A stretch of 64,000 nucleotides of DNA from positions 54,742,602 to 54,806,601 of the forward strand of contig CM067085.1 in NCBI GenBank assembly GCA_034008185.1, read 5' to 3'. The notes beneath the pieces were generated by a model. It was not told where the DNA came from and ran no database searches. It saw only the letters and a program-made list of their open reading frames with translations. A program made the position numbers and the translations under genes. This DNA comes from Gorsachius magnificus (taxonomy: Eukaryota > Chordata > Aves > Pelecaniformes > Ardeidae). Shown here piece after piece: positions 1 through 12,480 of the stretch (positions within the stretch are counted from its first letter, which is position 1; every line of letters starts with the position of its first letter).

Positions 1-494
1 TTGATGCCACTCAGAATGAATATTTGAACATATCAATGTTTGTCCGAACCCGCAAATATTCTGGCTTGTTACTGGCTTTGAGAAACAGTACTTACCTCTA
101 CGTAAGAGTCTACTTGGAAGGTGGGAAACTCACAATGTTAGCTCTAAATTCCATGAAGTTATTAGGGAAACACTCCATGAATGATGGAAACTTCTACTTA
201 ATAACATTAAAAATAGAACCAAATAAGATAGAACTGTTCCAGTCTTCTCAATACCTAGGCTTTATTTCTACTCCAGTACTAACCATCCAAAGTAAAGACA
301 TTCTTTACATTGGAGGCCTACCAGATAACAAAGAAACTGATAGAAATGGCAAGTATTTCAAAGGCTGCATCCAAGATGTAAGAGTGAATAACCAGCTGCT
401 GGAATTCTTCCCCATCACCAATCCACTGAATTCTCTTATCAACCGAACTCTCATCAATGTCACCCAAGGCTGCACTGGTGACAACCTCTGCAAG
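1..494 (+). CDS. CRB1: CRB1 coding exon (equivalent of human exon 7), second laminin-G domain, 5' end outside the window
   Basis: The exon is open from base 3 in the frame that reads [20 protein letters not shown] and encodes about 164 residues. It forms the larger part of a laminin-G domain: strand-rich segments such as [20 protein letters not shown], then [11 protein letters not shown] and the closing cysteine segment [15 protein letters not shown]. Several N-glycosylation sequons are visible (NIS, NST, NRT, NVT), as expected for an extracellular domain. The frame runs into AAG|GTAAGA at 494/495, a strong donor, and ends in phase 0. The last residues, DNLCK, already supply the first cysteine of the following EGF repeat. 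CRB1 is a large single-pass membrane protein of the apical Crumbs complex, which binds PALS1/PATJ and maintains photoreceptor and Mueller glia junctions. Identity rests on remembered similarity to vertebrate CRB1 and on the matching exon series that follows. Whether base 1 is inside the exon is clear from the open frame. The true exon start is not visible. Confidence 0.95.
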
Positions 495-862
495 GTAAGA
501 CAGCCATTTTTTGGAGCATTTTGACATGTTTATAATGGGGATTTTCTTTTACATTTTTGTATGTTCCCATACATTACTTGATGATAATGACATCTTAGGA
601 AAATATGTAAAAATGTTAGAAAGAGAAGATTTTGTGGAGTTATGCTACATATGTTGAATAACAGCAGCAAAATGTATTTGCGTAGAGGAGAACTAAAATA
701 TTTTAAGGTTTAAACACTGCTTTTCACCAATTATTGAACATGCTGTGTTGTCACAGTACTGGTCTTTATGACATCTGAAATAAACAGAAGTCTCCTTTTT
801 GCCAGTCTCCCAGTTGGGAGTCCACCAGCTTTTATTCATACTTCCCTTCTCTTTCCCTGTAG
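495..862 (+). other. CRB1: CRB1 intron (exons 7-8 equivalent)
   Basis: A 368-bp intron bounded by GTAAGA at 495 and a pyrimidine-rich acceptor ending CCCTGTAG at 862. It is AT-rich and I see no additional exon, repeat or regulatory motif in it. Confidence 0.9.
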
Positions 863-1028
863 TCCAACCCTTGCCACAACGGTGGTGTATGCTATTCAAT
901 CTGGGATGACTTCACTTGCGCGTGCCCCCCTAACACAGCGGGGAAGGCTTGCGAGGAGGTTAAGTGGTGTGAGCTTGGGCCCTGTCCTCGTGAAGCACAA
1001 TGCCAGCTGGTGCACCAAGGATTTGAAT
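863..1028 (+). CDS. CRB1: CRB1 coding exon (equivalent of human exon 8), EGF-like repeat
   Basis: This 166-bp exon starts in phase 0 after the pyrimidine-rich acceptor CTTCTCTTTCCCTGTAG and ends in phase 1 (GAA T|GTAGGT). It encodes an EGF-like repeat beginning [19 protein letters not shown] and closing with GKAC. The first of its six cysteines comes from the preceding exon. A further cysteine segment ([12 protein letters not shown]) leads into the next laminin-G domain. The length of 166 bp is the same as the human exon as I remember it from the positions of known splice variants. A 128-codon open frame overlapping this exon is in a different phase and is not the coding frame. Confidence 0.95.
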
Positions 1029-3769
1029 GTAGGTACATTTCAGTTATTCCTATCATCTTTGGAGATTAGAAACAATAGAGATTTTCATCAGAATTTCCTT
1101 AAAGCTCAATATTCACTGCTTTCAAAGTTCATTCAAATGTTATTTCTGTATTAAACTAATAACTATGCCAATCGTAAGTAACACTAACAGGAAGAGTCTG
1201 CCCTATCAAACCCAGAAATTTTCAACCAGACCCCCTGACACAGACACCGATATTTACAGGACCTTTGCTTTTGACTTACTCAACACAACTTATCAAGGTT
1301 GTACAATAGATCAGTACATCGCCAGAGTGTGAGCGTACCCCTCATACTTCTACTGCAAAGAGATAAGAGGATACCCAGTGTTGGATTAACCTTAGGATGT
1401 TCTCCATCCTCCTGAAGAGACAAGCTACACGACATACAGTGCATCATATGATTTTCTTAAATGTTAAATATATTTGAAGAAAGTCACCTTAATACCAGCA
1501 GTACAGTTATTCAGCTAGTATATTCATAAGCACCACCTGCATGCCAAGCAGTCTATCTGAAAATTGATGATCATTAGCTGTTTTAAGAACATTAGCCACA
1601 CTGAATATTTCTTTCCTTCTCCGCTTTCCTTCTCCTTCCTACCCTGGAGTGGAATTTAAAAAGCAAGTAAGGATTTTGAAGCCATATGTTTTTCTTTTTG
1701 CTATCAAAGAAAGCCCTAATCATGCTGTGAAGGAAGATAAATACACACACAGTCTGATGGAAGCTCTTAGAATGGCTGACTCTTAGGAATGAGAAGGTTG
1801 GTCAACAAAATATTTCTATCATAGACAATTTGCTGACAGACCAATATGATGCTATTTGTGTTGAGATTCTTAGAATCAGCATTGAAGCACTTGTTAAAAT
1901 TTATAAGTGAAATTAAAATAATTGCACCTTCTCTAGTAGAAATCTAACGATAACATCAAAATACATTCTTTCATAAACTTTACTATTGCATGTTACAGTA
2001 GAATATAAACACACACAGATAGAGAAGTGAGAAGTATCTGAACTGTTTCCTTGTGCTAAACTCACAGTCGTTTACACTGTTAGATCATCTTTAGATGTCT
2101 GTGCTGTTTTATGTGGCAACAGTAGGGAGCTGCCCTAATAGATATTCAAAAATTCTTGCACTACAGAGCTGTATTTCTAAGTAGTTGTTTTCTTAGCTAC
2201 AGCATAGACTTCTTGTTGTTCAACACAGGGTAATGAAAAAAATGGAGTTACTGGCCAGGGAGTTCTCTGCCAGTCTGGTGTCTTCTGCTCTGGATACAAT
2301 TTTAAGCTAAGGCAGAAAAAGAACTGTTTTCCAGGGACTGTGGCTATAGTTCCCCCCACCCTGATGGCTGCAATTAGCAAGCCCTTTAGGAAAACATGCA
2401 CTCTCAAAGAAAGAGAAAAAGCCAATACAGGAAGATGATGTGGGGAACATCAAGTAACAGCAAAACTGTACGCCCAGTGTCACAACTGAGAGTAAAAGCA
2501 CATTCAGACAGTTTGCTCTGCTCAGGAATTAATAAGAGTTCTACAGAGTATTTTAGCTTTGTGAGGCTTAAAAAACTCAGCTTTGTGAGACATTTAAAAA
2601 ATCGGAAATTTTGAAAAGCTCTGACTTTCATTCTTAGTATGGTTTCCACTGAGGAAACTTTTCTGATGAGAAATACACCACATTTGATGCACCAAGCAAT
2701 GTGGTTACGCCTCTGCTGCCTTACTATCAGGATATGCAGTCAATAATTTTGTACTGGGACTCCCAGGGGTTCTTTTCATCAAGATTTACTGAGCCCAGAG
2801 ATAGTTCAGGAACCCACCTTATCTCAGTTCGAGGATCCTGCAAAGCTAAATTTGTCTGAAGTATAGACACAAGATATTCCTTCCTCTCCATCCTCCCCCT
2901 CTATAATCCTCATAAATCCCAGAACGTGCAGATTTACAGCCCAGCAAGTTAGTGGGTTTTAGTAGAAACCATGCTAATGAAAGATGTCAAACACCTTTGT
3001 GAAGATGTCCATAAAACTGCCACAATGTTGCCCATCAATTTTCACTCAAAGCAGTGCAAACCAAGTACTCTGCTGTCCTCCCAGTCCCACCAGTACAGCC
3101 TCGGTGCCGTCAGTAGGGCTGTGGCAGTGTGTACATAGCAGGAGAAGCTGGCTTTAAACATGATGGGCACGACACTTCTTACATTGGTTTTTAAGGGGCT
3201 TTCTGCCAACTGACTTCAATTAAATTCATCCTTTTTGCATCAGTGAGAGTAAATTGGGATCCAATCAAATACTTTCTAAAAACTTGTTTAGTGCTTTACC
3301 TAAATAAAGAGGAGTTGAGAAAAAAGGCTCACCCTGTGCAGGCCTGTCATGGGTAATAACTAGCTGCCGATACTGGGGGAACACACATAAAATGATAAAT
3401 ATATATCTTCTTTTGAAATACCCTCTCAGCCTCAGGTTTGAGTTGTATACAATTATGATCATCTCCTTCTCTTTGTCTAAAGAGGAAAAAGAGAGATAAC
3501 ACTAATGTAGACTTTTATCTTCAAAATGATAACTTGAGATGATGCAAAGCAGCACACTTCTGATGCCAATGTAGCCGGTGCTGACACTGCCCTGTAATTT
3601 CTATAGCCATAAGGGGCAGGCAAGGATAACTGAAGCACTGGTGGAATTTGACTTTTTCAGCAAACCCAAAAGGGCTTACATGACAGGGAGCATGGGGCAC
3701 CAAAGAGATATTGTTCCATGTGTATTGGTTTAAAGTTAGCCTGGTTTCTCAATTATTATCTTTGCACAG
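1029..3769 (+). other. CRB1: CRB1 intron (exons 8-9 equivalent)
   Basis: A 2.7-kb intron between GTAGGT at 1029 and TTTGCACAG ending at 3769. It is AT-rich with no recognisable repeat family and no open frame resembling a known protein. Short open frames around 2.2-2.6 kb are of random composition. I see nothing else in it. Confidence 0.85.
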
Positions 3770-4676
3770 GTCTTGCTAACGCAGTGTTTAGTGGCCGAAG
3801 CAGTGCGATATTTTACAGAAGCAACGGAAAAATCAGCAGAGACCTCACCAATATCGTATTTGGCTTTCGAACTAGGGACACTGACGTGATCCTGCTGTAT
3901 GCGGAGAAGGAGCCAGAGTTTGTTACCATCAGCATTCACAACTCCAAATTACTCTTTCAGTTGCAAAGCGGCAACAGCTTTTACAAGCTGACCCTTGCTA
4001 GTTCACTGCCTGTGAGTGATGGGAAATGGCATCAAGTGATGGTCTCTATGGTAGAGCCCCTGTCCCAGTTCTCTAGATGGCACATTGATATAGATAACAA
4101 GAAAGACACTTCAACTAGCACAACTGCCGCAGGAAGCCTCAACTTTTTAAGAGAAGAGACAGACATCTATGTGGCTGACAAGGCTTTTGACAGTCTGGAT
4201 GGCCTGCGGGGATGTATGAGCACCATAGAAATCAGTGGCATTTATCTCTCATACTTTGAAAATGCAGACATCCCTACTAAAAAACCTCAAGAGGAGCAAT
4301 TTCTCAAAATATCCGCAAACCCTGCTCTTACTGGCTGTTTGCAGGTAGATGTCTGCAGCTCAGATCCCTGTATGCATGAGGGGATATGTGAAGACTTCTA
4401 TAGTTCCTACCATTGCATATGTCCCAAAGGATGGACTGGCACCCATTGCGAAGTCAACATCGACGAATGCTCTTCAGACCCCTGCATTCATGGAAACTGC
4501 ACTGACAGGATCAGCTCTTATGAGTGCAGTTGTGAACTTGGCTACACAGGGGTAAATTGTGAAGAGGACATAGACAACTGCCGTGGCCACCAGTGTGCAA
4601 ATGGGGCCACTTGCGTTGATGGGATTAATGGATATTCTTGCCTGTGTGCTGGTAACTTCACCGGAAGATTTTGCAG
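3770..4676 (+). CDS. CRB1: CRB1 coding exon (equivalent of human exon 9), third laminin-G domain plus three EGF repeats
   Basis: This 907-bp exon completes a split TGT cysteine codon (T from the previous exon plus GT) and ends in phase 2 at TGC AG|GTACTA. Domains in order: laminin-G domain 3, from [11 protein letters not shown] through [18 protein letters not shown] to [19 protein letters not shown]; then EGF repeat [19 protein letters not shown]; then calcium-binding type EGF repeat [15 protein letters not shown]; then EGF repeat [16 protein letters not shown]. The last carries [12 protein letters not shown], which fits the Asp/Asn beta-hydroxylation pattern C-x-[DN]-x4-[FY]-x-C-x-C. No stop interrupts the frame, and all cysteine sextets are complete. 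The length equals the human exon as I recall it. In humans this exon is a hotspot for retinal-dystrophy mutations (established knowledge), and here it looks fully functional. Confidence 0.97.
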
Positions 4677-6233
4677 GTACTATAAACAAGGCAGATCCAT
4701 ATGACTTTTTCAGGTCTCTTTCGAAGGGTTGTTACATCATTGTTGTCTCCATTTTAAACACAGATGTTATGTTATATCCACCTATATATTAATCATGGCT
4801 GCAGAATTCATGTAAAGAGAGTCTGCAGTACAGAAATCTGTACAGCTCAATTAGGCATGGACTGAGGAAGTGGAGAGCTGGCAGCTCAGGCAGAAACTGA
4901 TGAGGCAAGGAGACAGGGAACAAGGCTCTGCTGCCCAGCTCTGCTGCCGGCCTGGGTCCTATGAGCTCTCTGATGACAGGATTACAAGTCCACCAGAGCT
5001 CAGAGATAGATGCATTACACCTTTTCTAGGAAAAAAGAAATAAATTAAGAGGTTTGAATCTCTAAAACTATACTTTATTAGGATAATAAATGTCTAGAAC
5101 TATAAGTAGAGAAATTCAGAGTTGGTGGGTAAGAGAAAATAACATTAGAAGGGCTTGTAAAGAAGTTTTAATTCCCACCCACAGAATCTTGGCTAGATGA
5201 GTCTTTTCCTCCAGGCTTGCTCTCTCAGCCCAGAAGTCCTGGTGGCTGCAGACACCAAACAGCCCACTCTTTCCATCACTTCTGAAACTCCTCGCACGCC
5301 TGTTTCCTGTTCTCAGACACTCCTCTGTAAAGGCTGCAGGCTCTTCCCTGGCCTCTCTCTCCTTTAATTGCCCTTCTCTGCACACCATAAACTTATCCCT
5401 TCTGAGCATGTCCCGTTGCCCTCAGAGAAGGAAAAATCCTTCCACTTCCTCCAGAGGACTCCAACAAACCCAGCCTGCTGCAGCCCAAAGGACACAAGCA
5501 GAGAATCATCTTCCTGCCGCCCAACCATAGTCTTTTAGGCTGTAATTACATAGTTGTCAATTTTTGTTGACTTTTTTTGAGTAGTGAGGACATCCTGAGA
5601 TTTGAAGATGCCTTATATTGGCCCAATATGGTCTATCTTGTATGCTAAGTTTCTCTTTTGAACTCTTCTACTAAGCTGTCCAGGTATCACATAGAGCCAC
5701 ATCAGTGATGTAGGTAGAGTGTTGTCCCCTTTTTTAATTTTTTTTTTTTTTTGGCTAAGAAATTAATTATTAATTTGCCATTAAATACTTAGAAAAGGAA
5801 AACCAAATTTGGCAAATTAAAAAAGTTAAGCAAAACATGTTTTTTGTGAGTCTTAAACCTCTGTTCCTGCTGTCTTTCCTTTGGATGAAAGCCAGTAACA
5901 GCATTGCTCCCCCAGTCTGGTTACTGCCTACCACTACCCATGAGCACCCCCAGTACCCCAAGCACAAGGCATGTCAATGCACACCATGTGTTCATTTACA
6001 GGTAAAATGTAATGCCTTTCTCATTGGTATTGAATAGTATTTGCCAGCACTGCTCCCTCTATTCGGAGACTAACAGTACTAGATTCTGCATTCAAATAAC
6101 AAATTTACAAGGTGGATCTGAATATTTTTCATTAAAACAGTGGACTGGAGTCAAATGAAAAGCTGAGAGCACGAGACATCCAGAAATAAGGAAAGTGCAA
6201 ATAACATCTGCCATTGCCTTCTTATTTACCTAG
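4677..6233 (+). other. CRB1: CRB1 intron (exons 9-10 equivalent)
   Basis: A 1.56-kb intron between GTACTA at 4677 and TTCTTATTTACCTAG ending at 6233. It contains a T-run near 5735-5752 and a slightly GC-richer block at about 4860-5520 with no recognisable family. I see no gene in it. Confidence 0.85.
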
Positions 6234-6362
6234 ATACAGAAGATTACCGTATACAGTTTGTGGGAATGAAGAGAGAAACCTCACGTGTTTCAACTACGGC
6301 AACTGCACCGATCTCAGTGGCGAGTTAACATGTGTTTGCCTGCCAGGATTTGCTGGAGAACG
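6234..6362 (+). CDS. CRB1: CRB1 coding exon (equivalent of human exon 10), EGF-like repeat
   Basis: A 129-bp exon with phase 2 at both ends. The A at its start completes an AG|A arginine codon, and it ends GAA CG|GTGAGA. It encodes most of one EGF repeat, reading [18 protein letters not shown] and then [13 protein letters not shown]; the final cysteine is in the next exon. A sequon NLT lies inside the repeat. The acceptor is CCTTCTTATTTACCTAG. The length matches the human exon I recall. The segment is too short and too interrupted to show as a clean open frame, so it was placed by phase matching with its neighbours. Confidence 0.95.
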
Positions 6363-9358
6363 GTGAGATGTTTCACCCAGCAGATCTTTGTGGAGCAATT
6401 CTTCCAAAAGCTCTTCCAGAAGGGTCCGGAGGGTAACGTCCACAGGGGTTTTGCCCTCCTACAGATATACAGACAAAGCAGTAGTTTAAGTTCAGCAGTT
6501 CCTTGCTTGACTGACTTTGAGGGTCTGAAAGCATAGCAGTTTTACTTAGACAAAAATCACAAACTAATGCAGCAAGATTCAATCCAGCATAGCACCATTA
6601 ACTCCAGGGCAAGATATTATTTCTTAGACAGCATTGTACACTTCTACATTTTTCAGATTCCACGCCAATTTTATATATGACAAGTTAGAATGTTAGATTT
6701 CTGTAGATGGGGACACAAACACACATATACTGCTCATATATAAAAATCAGCCACAATACACTGACACATGAATATGCAAAGCTGTTTCATTTTCACGCGT
6801 ATGTGGTGTGAATATACAATCTGTTCTCCCATAGGGGGCGTATGAGATGAAATACCTGGTGGTATTGCAGCTGGTTACTTTCTTACTGAATGCTGAAGTA
6901 TTAAAACAGAATCATTCTTTTAAAAAGATGTTAAGAAATACTTTTTACATGTTATAGTTCAGTCTGAAACTTCCTCACACTGAAATTTGTATCTTGTAGC
7001 ATGGTGTCACAATTCACACTTACCATCGGATAATTTTTACAAATGACTCTGGAGCAGGGAGTCCTGACAGCCCCAGGGCATTAGGTGCTGTAGAAATGTA
7101 GGAAGACATTGTCCCAGTCATAACATATTCTGAATAGATAAGGGCACCTTTTTGGATAGGAAGAAAGGAAAAACCATACATGCTTTTAGCGAAATTAGCA
7201 TTACATCAGAGTATAATATCCCAGAAGTTCAATAGGACCAAGCTATGCTGGCTCTGCAAACATGAAGAAGTTTTCAACAAAAGGTTTTCATTCTCTCAAA
7301 AACTTATTAACCCACTGATTTTGTGAGAACAGTACAGTAAGCTATAAAAGACAGACGAAATGAAAATTTCCACCCACTCGATCCATGGTGTAGTTGGCAG
7401 ACAGGTCTGCGTTGTACTGTTTAACTCAACCAGAAGGTCTGTGTACCACCTCACAAGATTCAAAAAAAAAAGGTGAAAAAATAAAATCAAATAAAATACA
7501 GAAAAGTGAAAGCATATTCTCGGGCAGTTCTTTGGTGTGTATATTTCTTGGTACTTCAAGGTAGAAGGAAAGTACTTCGCCCTTCCTTCCCCTGCCAGGC
7601 AACTTGCTAACTACAGCTTTGGGATTGAGCCCTCCTTACATCCATCCCACTGGCTGGCAATAATCTCTGTTTTATGGTTCCCATGATTCTCATATTGAAC
7701 AGCAGCCTTGTACCTAGCGTACTGCACTTTAACTGACTATCACAGCAAGGCATTCTTCTCCAATGTCTAAAATGGACTATTTGTCCTCTTTTTCTGCAGG
7801 CTGACAAACCATAAACCAATAGTACTTCTGTGCTTGAAAATATTAGTATACCAAATGAGAACATTTCAGCACTTCTTTTTTTTCAGAACAAATTCAAATA
7901 TACCAGTTAATAAGAAAATTAAAACCCAAACCAATAAAATATTTATCTACTAGATTGATAAAGCAGACATTTTCCTTTAAGACAGTATTTCATCCCACAG
8001 AAAGCCATTGATACACAGTACAAAGAAAACAGCATCTTCCTATGTCAATCAATTGACTTGGGACCACAAAAAAAACCCTCCCAAAGAATGAACTTAATGG
8101 GTAGAAAGGGAAATATGAAAAGATTACTCTTCATAAAAAGAGACCCAGCTGTCTTGAACACAAATTTATCATTGAGTTCAGGCTGGGATTTTTGAAATTA
8201 CCTAAAGGAGTTAGGGTTTTAAGTTTTCCTGATATTCAGTTGGATTCAGGTGCCTAATTCCCTGGAGGATTCAGTTGGGGTATTTTTTTATTTGCATAGG
8301 TAAGCTCATAGCTATACAATTTTTATAGATTGAGTTACTACTTTAATTTAGCTTTTTGAAGTATTTGAATATAATTTACCATTGAAGGAAACTGCTGAAG
8401 CATTTTTTATAGATTAATAAAGAAAATCAGCTAAAAGTGTTTAATATGAAGAGCAGCTCTTCTCTAATGTAACACTAAAAATTCATGGCAAGGTTATGAA
8501 CATGATGGAACAAAGCAATTCCTTATAATGCAGAAGGAGTTTCTCACATTCTTCAAGAATAAATCTCCTTTTTATCTAGAAAAAAACAGGATTTACCATT
8601 AGCGTTATTTGAAAAAAAGGGGGCAGGGAATTAAGGGGAAGCTCTGTCATAGAAGTAAATCACCAAATCATTACTAGTTTTCAGATAACCTCACACATTC
8701 TTCATTAATGTTCAGTTGGCTGCCTTGAGAAATTACGAGAACTCAGATATCCTTTATCATCAGAATGAACTCAAAAACATTTAATGATACATATTGAAGC
8801 TTGTAAAGCCCTGTTCTGTACCATTCTTACCACTCTCAGGGCCCATGCCCTCAGAGAGACTGTAGAGATTCTGCGGAGCATCTACTGGCATTTTGAATTG
8901 AGAAAAAAAAAAAAGCAGATGAGCATTCCCGGGGACACTCAGCTGGGAAAAACACCTTTGACTTACATCCAGACTACTGAGAAGGAAAATGAGCCCTCAG
9001 CTCCCCATAACAATGAGATAAGCAAGCCATCGGCAGGACTTATGCCAGTTCCAGTTCTAAAATCTCACACAAACTTCCATTTTACATTGCTAAGCACCAT
9101 TAACTACAAAATGCTTTACAGAGGTGAAGTATCCAGCTTAACTGTCTGTGTTTGAAAATAACACAGGAACTCCAGGATTTCAGTGTAGCTAATCAGGTTG
9201 TCAATAAAATCATAAACACGTGTGGAAATACACCACAGATTTCAGATCAAGCATCCTCCTCTCCCTTCCCCCCAAAGCTTCTGAATTAAAAATGTGCCTG
9301 TTCAGCGCATTATTATGTGTGATTTCAAGATGCTCACCATTTGCAGTCTTTCTTCTAG
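6363..9358 (+). other. CRB1: CRB1 intron (exons 10-11 equivalent)
   Basis: A 3.0-kb intron between GTGAGA at 6363 and CAGTCTTTCTTCTAG ending at 9358. It is AT-rich, with short A-runs (for example 8900-8912). Open frames in it, such as one of 123 codons at 8784-9155, have no domain signature. I see nothing else. Confidence 0.85.
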
Positions 9359-9485
9359 GTGTGAAAAGGACATTGACGAGTGCAGCTCCAACCCATGTCT
9401 GAACGGGGGCCTCTGCCAGAACCTACTCAACAGGTTCCACTGCCTTTGCGACGTGAACTATGCCGGAGACCGCTGTGAGATAGAT
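9359..9485 (+). CDS. CRB1: CRB1 coding exon (equivalent of human exon 11), last calcium-binding EGF repeat
   Basis: A 127-bp exon whose first base G completes CG|G (Arg), after the acceptor TTTCTTCTAG. It encodes [19 protein letters not shown] followed by the [17 protein letters not shown] segment, a complete calcium-binding EGF repeat (DIDEC start) just outside the membrane. The donor GAT|GTAAGC at 9485/9486 is in phase 0 and joins to the transmembrane exon 23.9 kb away. The same exon is open straight through this donor for 41 more codons (see the separate entry for 9486-9611), so it may serve both as an internal and as a terminal exon. Confidence 0.95.
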
Positions 9486-9611
9486 GTAAGCGACCTCTCC
9501 TTTTTTGTCTCTTTACTATTGTGGCAGAATCTCTTTCAGCTGCTCTCCTATCTTATTCTACGAATGGATGATGATCCAGCAGTCGAATGGGGTGAACAGG
9601 AAGACTATTAA
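9486..9611 (+). CDS. CRB1: Candidate alternative CRB1 C-terminus: exon 11 extension with a second membrane-anchor-like segment
   Basis: If the donor at 9485/9486 is not used, the CRB1 frame stays open for 41 codons to TAA at 9609-9611. The added peptide begins [17 protein letters not shown], continues QLLSYLIL, then has [16 protein letters not shown]. That is about 22 mostly hydrophobic residues followed by arginine and an acidic 15-residue tail ending EDY: the layout of a single membrane span with a short cytoplasmic end, unrelated to the canonical tail. Established knowledge: mammalian retina makes a CRB1 isoform (CRB1-B) with a transmembrane/intracellular end different from the canonical one. 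My recollection is that its end resembles this peptide, but I cannot run an alignment. No AATAAA lies close downstream; an ATTAAA occurs at 9980-9985. The alternative is chance readthrough of intron sequence, which the membrane-span-plus-tail pattern makes less likely. Confidence 0.7.
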   Translation, partial: VSDLSFFVSLLLWQNLFQLLSYLILRMDDDPAVEWGEQEDY

Positions 9612-11639
9612 GCAGTCTTTAAACTTTTGTATTTTAATGCAGCAGAAGATGCCTTGACCAAACAGCTTAGCAAAGCAATACGAACATCAGAGTTTCAAAA
9701 ATTGTTTTATATTTCTTTGAATGATTTTCTATTAATCACTTTGAATGTGTTTTAACTCTTTCACTTAATTTTAGAACAAAAGCTAGCAGATCTTAAAAAG
9801 TGTTTCATCCCACCTCCACCAGAGCATTTCACCACATACACACTGCCAGTGGGCAATAGTGGGACACACCAACAGGCAATACATATTAACAAGAACTATA
9901 AGACGTGCTGGTGGTGGCATTCAAACCCTGCTGCAATGAGTGGCAAAGATCCACTGCCTTTGATACGGCTAATTTTACCATTAAATCTTACAGATGGTCA
10001 CTATCTTTCTATCACGTGTCACGTTCATTGCAGTTTCTCTGGCAGTTTGGTCTCACACCTGTGAAATCATGTATAATATTTCTGGATAATTAATGGTTTG
10101 GATTAGCAATTGGCAATGTACTGAGCACACTCTCACATCCATTTGAATTAGTGGCAATCCTGCACTGATATCACTAGTCCTGAACCTCTGCTCTGGTAGC
10201 CTGTACATCTCCAGTATCTTATACTAAGATAAAATACAGCTGTCTTAATCTTCATTGGTCTTTTAAGAAAGGCCCAGTAAGTACAGCAGACTTTAAAATC
10301 ACAGATTTGTGGTTTATTCAAAGATTTCTACAGCTTCAACTAAATCTATGTTATCCATCAATCGATATGAGTGTCATCAGACAAAAATACATTGGGGATT
10401 TTTCCTTCTTTGGAAGCAATTAAGGTAGTTCAGTTGATTGGTTGTCCATGGATTCCTTAAAGAATTAAAAAAAACGGGTCTAAAAATTATTAATATTAGG
10501 GGGCTTAGCAAAAACCATAATAACAAAATATCTGTGTAGTTGACTTTGAGAATGTAGACACAACTGAAGTACATTGTTAAATACAAAACAGTAGTGAAAA
10601 GTGAGGTTTTGTTTTTCTGAACAATTCTTTAAGGCAAAACCCATTTATGAATGGTACAACCATTTCTTCGGGCATTCATGATCATATTACGTTTGTACAG
10701 ATTCTGTACCCCTCTTAGTCATTTAAGTAGTGTCCTTGAGTGATGATTCAAAAGAGTAAGTGTGTATAGGGTGACTGACATCATACTATGAAGTTTTATG
10801 ACTTCAGAGAGAACAGCTGATCTTTTGCAGGAGTCCTTGAGCCCACTGATATTACAGTTTCCCCACTTCAAACCTGACCTTGCTTCTTCAATCCTACCCA
10901 ACTTGCTGTTGGTTGGACTCAGAGCATTCCCAAAGAGCAAATCCCACCTTTAATTCTACAGTTGCATTAAGATACCTTGAAATGTGTGCATAGGTGAGAT
11001 TTTAAGGTTCCCGCTTTGCCACAGCAGGATATAGCAGAAGTCACTGCCTGGGAATCAAGCCTCTGTTTTTTATTTCCCACCTTTCATAATTGTCCCAATG
11101 TCTGTTATTTTTCTGAATACTAATCAGCACATAACTGCAGCAACACTAATGTTATTAAAACATCTACTCCTATTTTCAGGGGGGTGAGGGGGAACAAACA
11201 CATTTTTTGCACATTTATGGAAAATAACATGATTCTTCCCTGTGGTATGTCCCATATTCCTGACTCAAGCACCTGCCTTAGTGTGAAAACTTAAACACAA
11301 TATATTTACTTATAATAATTGTATTACACAAGGATAATTTCTTTGCTGTCTTTATCATACCAGAAAATTGATTGGGGTATTTTTCTTGTTAACCTCTTAT
11401 TTAAAAAAAAAAAAGAAAATCATTCAGCTAAAAGTTCCTTTCCTCTTTGTAAGCAAACAATAAACATAAGATGGGAATGAATGTTCCGGCACTGGGGTGA
11501 AGTTAATGTAGCAGTGTCAGGAACAAAACTGTGTATTCTACCAGGTGTAGGGTTTAGTTGTCTTACTTACCAGGAATCACATGTAATATCATGAAATATA
11601 TAACACAGGCAAAGACAACAAACCAAAGCCAAATGGCTT

Positions 11640-12480
11640 TTTTTTTTCCAGTGAAAATACACTTTTGGAAAATTGGGGTTTTTTACTCCAAATAAAGTAA
11701 TGTGATCAAACGTACAGTATCAGAGGAATAGAATTTTTTTTTAATTAAATCAATATTTCTGTGTGAAATGTCTGCATTTTCTTTTAAAATATCGAAGTAA
11801 GACAAAACAAAATTAAAACATTCACTTTGTTTTGAGTTAAAATGTCAATTTTCCTTCATATGGAGAAATTGAAAATAATAAAAAACTTATTATATTGGAA
11901 ATTTTGTTCCAAACTATAGTTTTCATTTAATTGTAGCTAAAGACGTTACTTGGTTCAGTATTGCTGAAATAAAAAATGAAAAATTTAAAAATAAATAACT
12001 TTAAAACTATCATATAATTTCAGAATGCTAACTAAAAGCAAAAAATAAGAATGTTTTGAAAATTCACATGAAAAAAACTGGTGCTACTAACCAAAGCTGT
12101 TCAAACCATGTTCTTTTTAAAAAAAATCAAAATTAAGAAAATCACAATAAAGTTTAGGGGTTTTCCTCACTGGGTTTTAGTTCAGCTCCCACATAAATAA
12201 ATTAAGTTTTTATGTACTTTATAGAATATACACTACAGGATACAGTACAATAAGCAAAAATTTCACCCTGGTATTAATGTTGAAGAAATCTAGAAAGCAA
12301 TACATGTAATAACAATATGTCTGACATACTATAGCTATAAGCATAATACAAAAAACAAAGAATACATGTGCATAGACATTCCAAACCTCTTTCTTTTCAA
12401 TACCAGAAACTTGATATAAGTGTGTACATACAATATTAAATACAGGTTTTATATGGATTTACAGGAATATGCAAGTTATT
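11640..12480. other. Very AT-rich intron stretch
   Basis: A roughly 0.8-kb block of the last CRB1 intron made largely of A and T with repeated A- and T-runs (for example around 11,640-11,648, 11,735-11,745 and 12,119-12,126). I see no transposon end, gene or array in it. It is best described as low-complexity intron DNA. Confidence 0.6.

Noticed and set aside
768..1154. 128-codon plus-strand frame overlapping a CRB1 exon
   Set aside because: It is out of phase with the exon at 863-1028, whose correct frame gives the cysteine pattern of an EGF repeat.
8784..9155. 123-codon plus-strand frame just upstream of CRB1 exon 11
   Set aside because: No similarity recognised and no in-phase splice signals. 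Ordinary intron chance frame.
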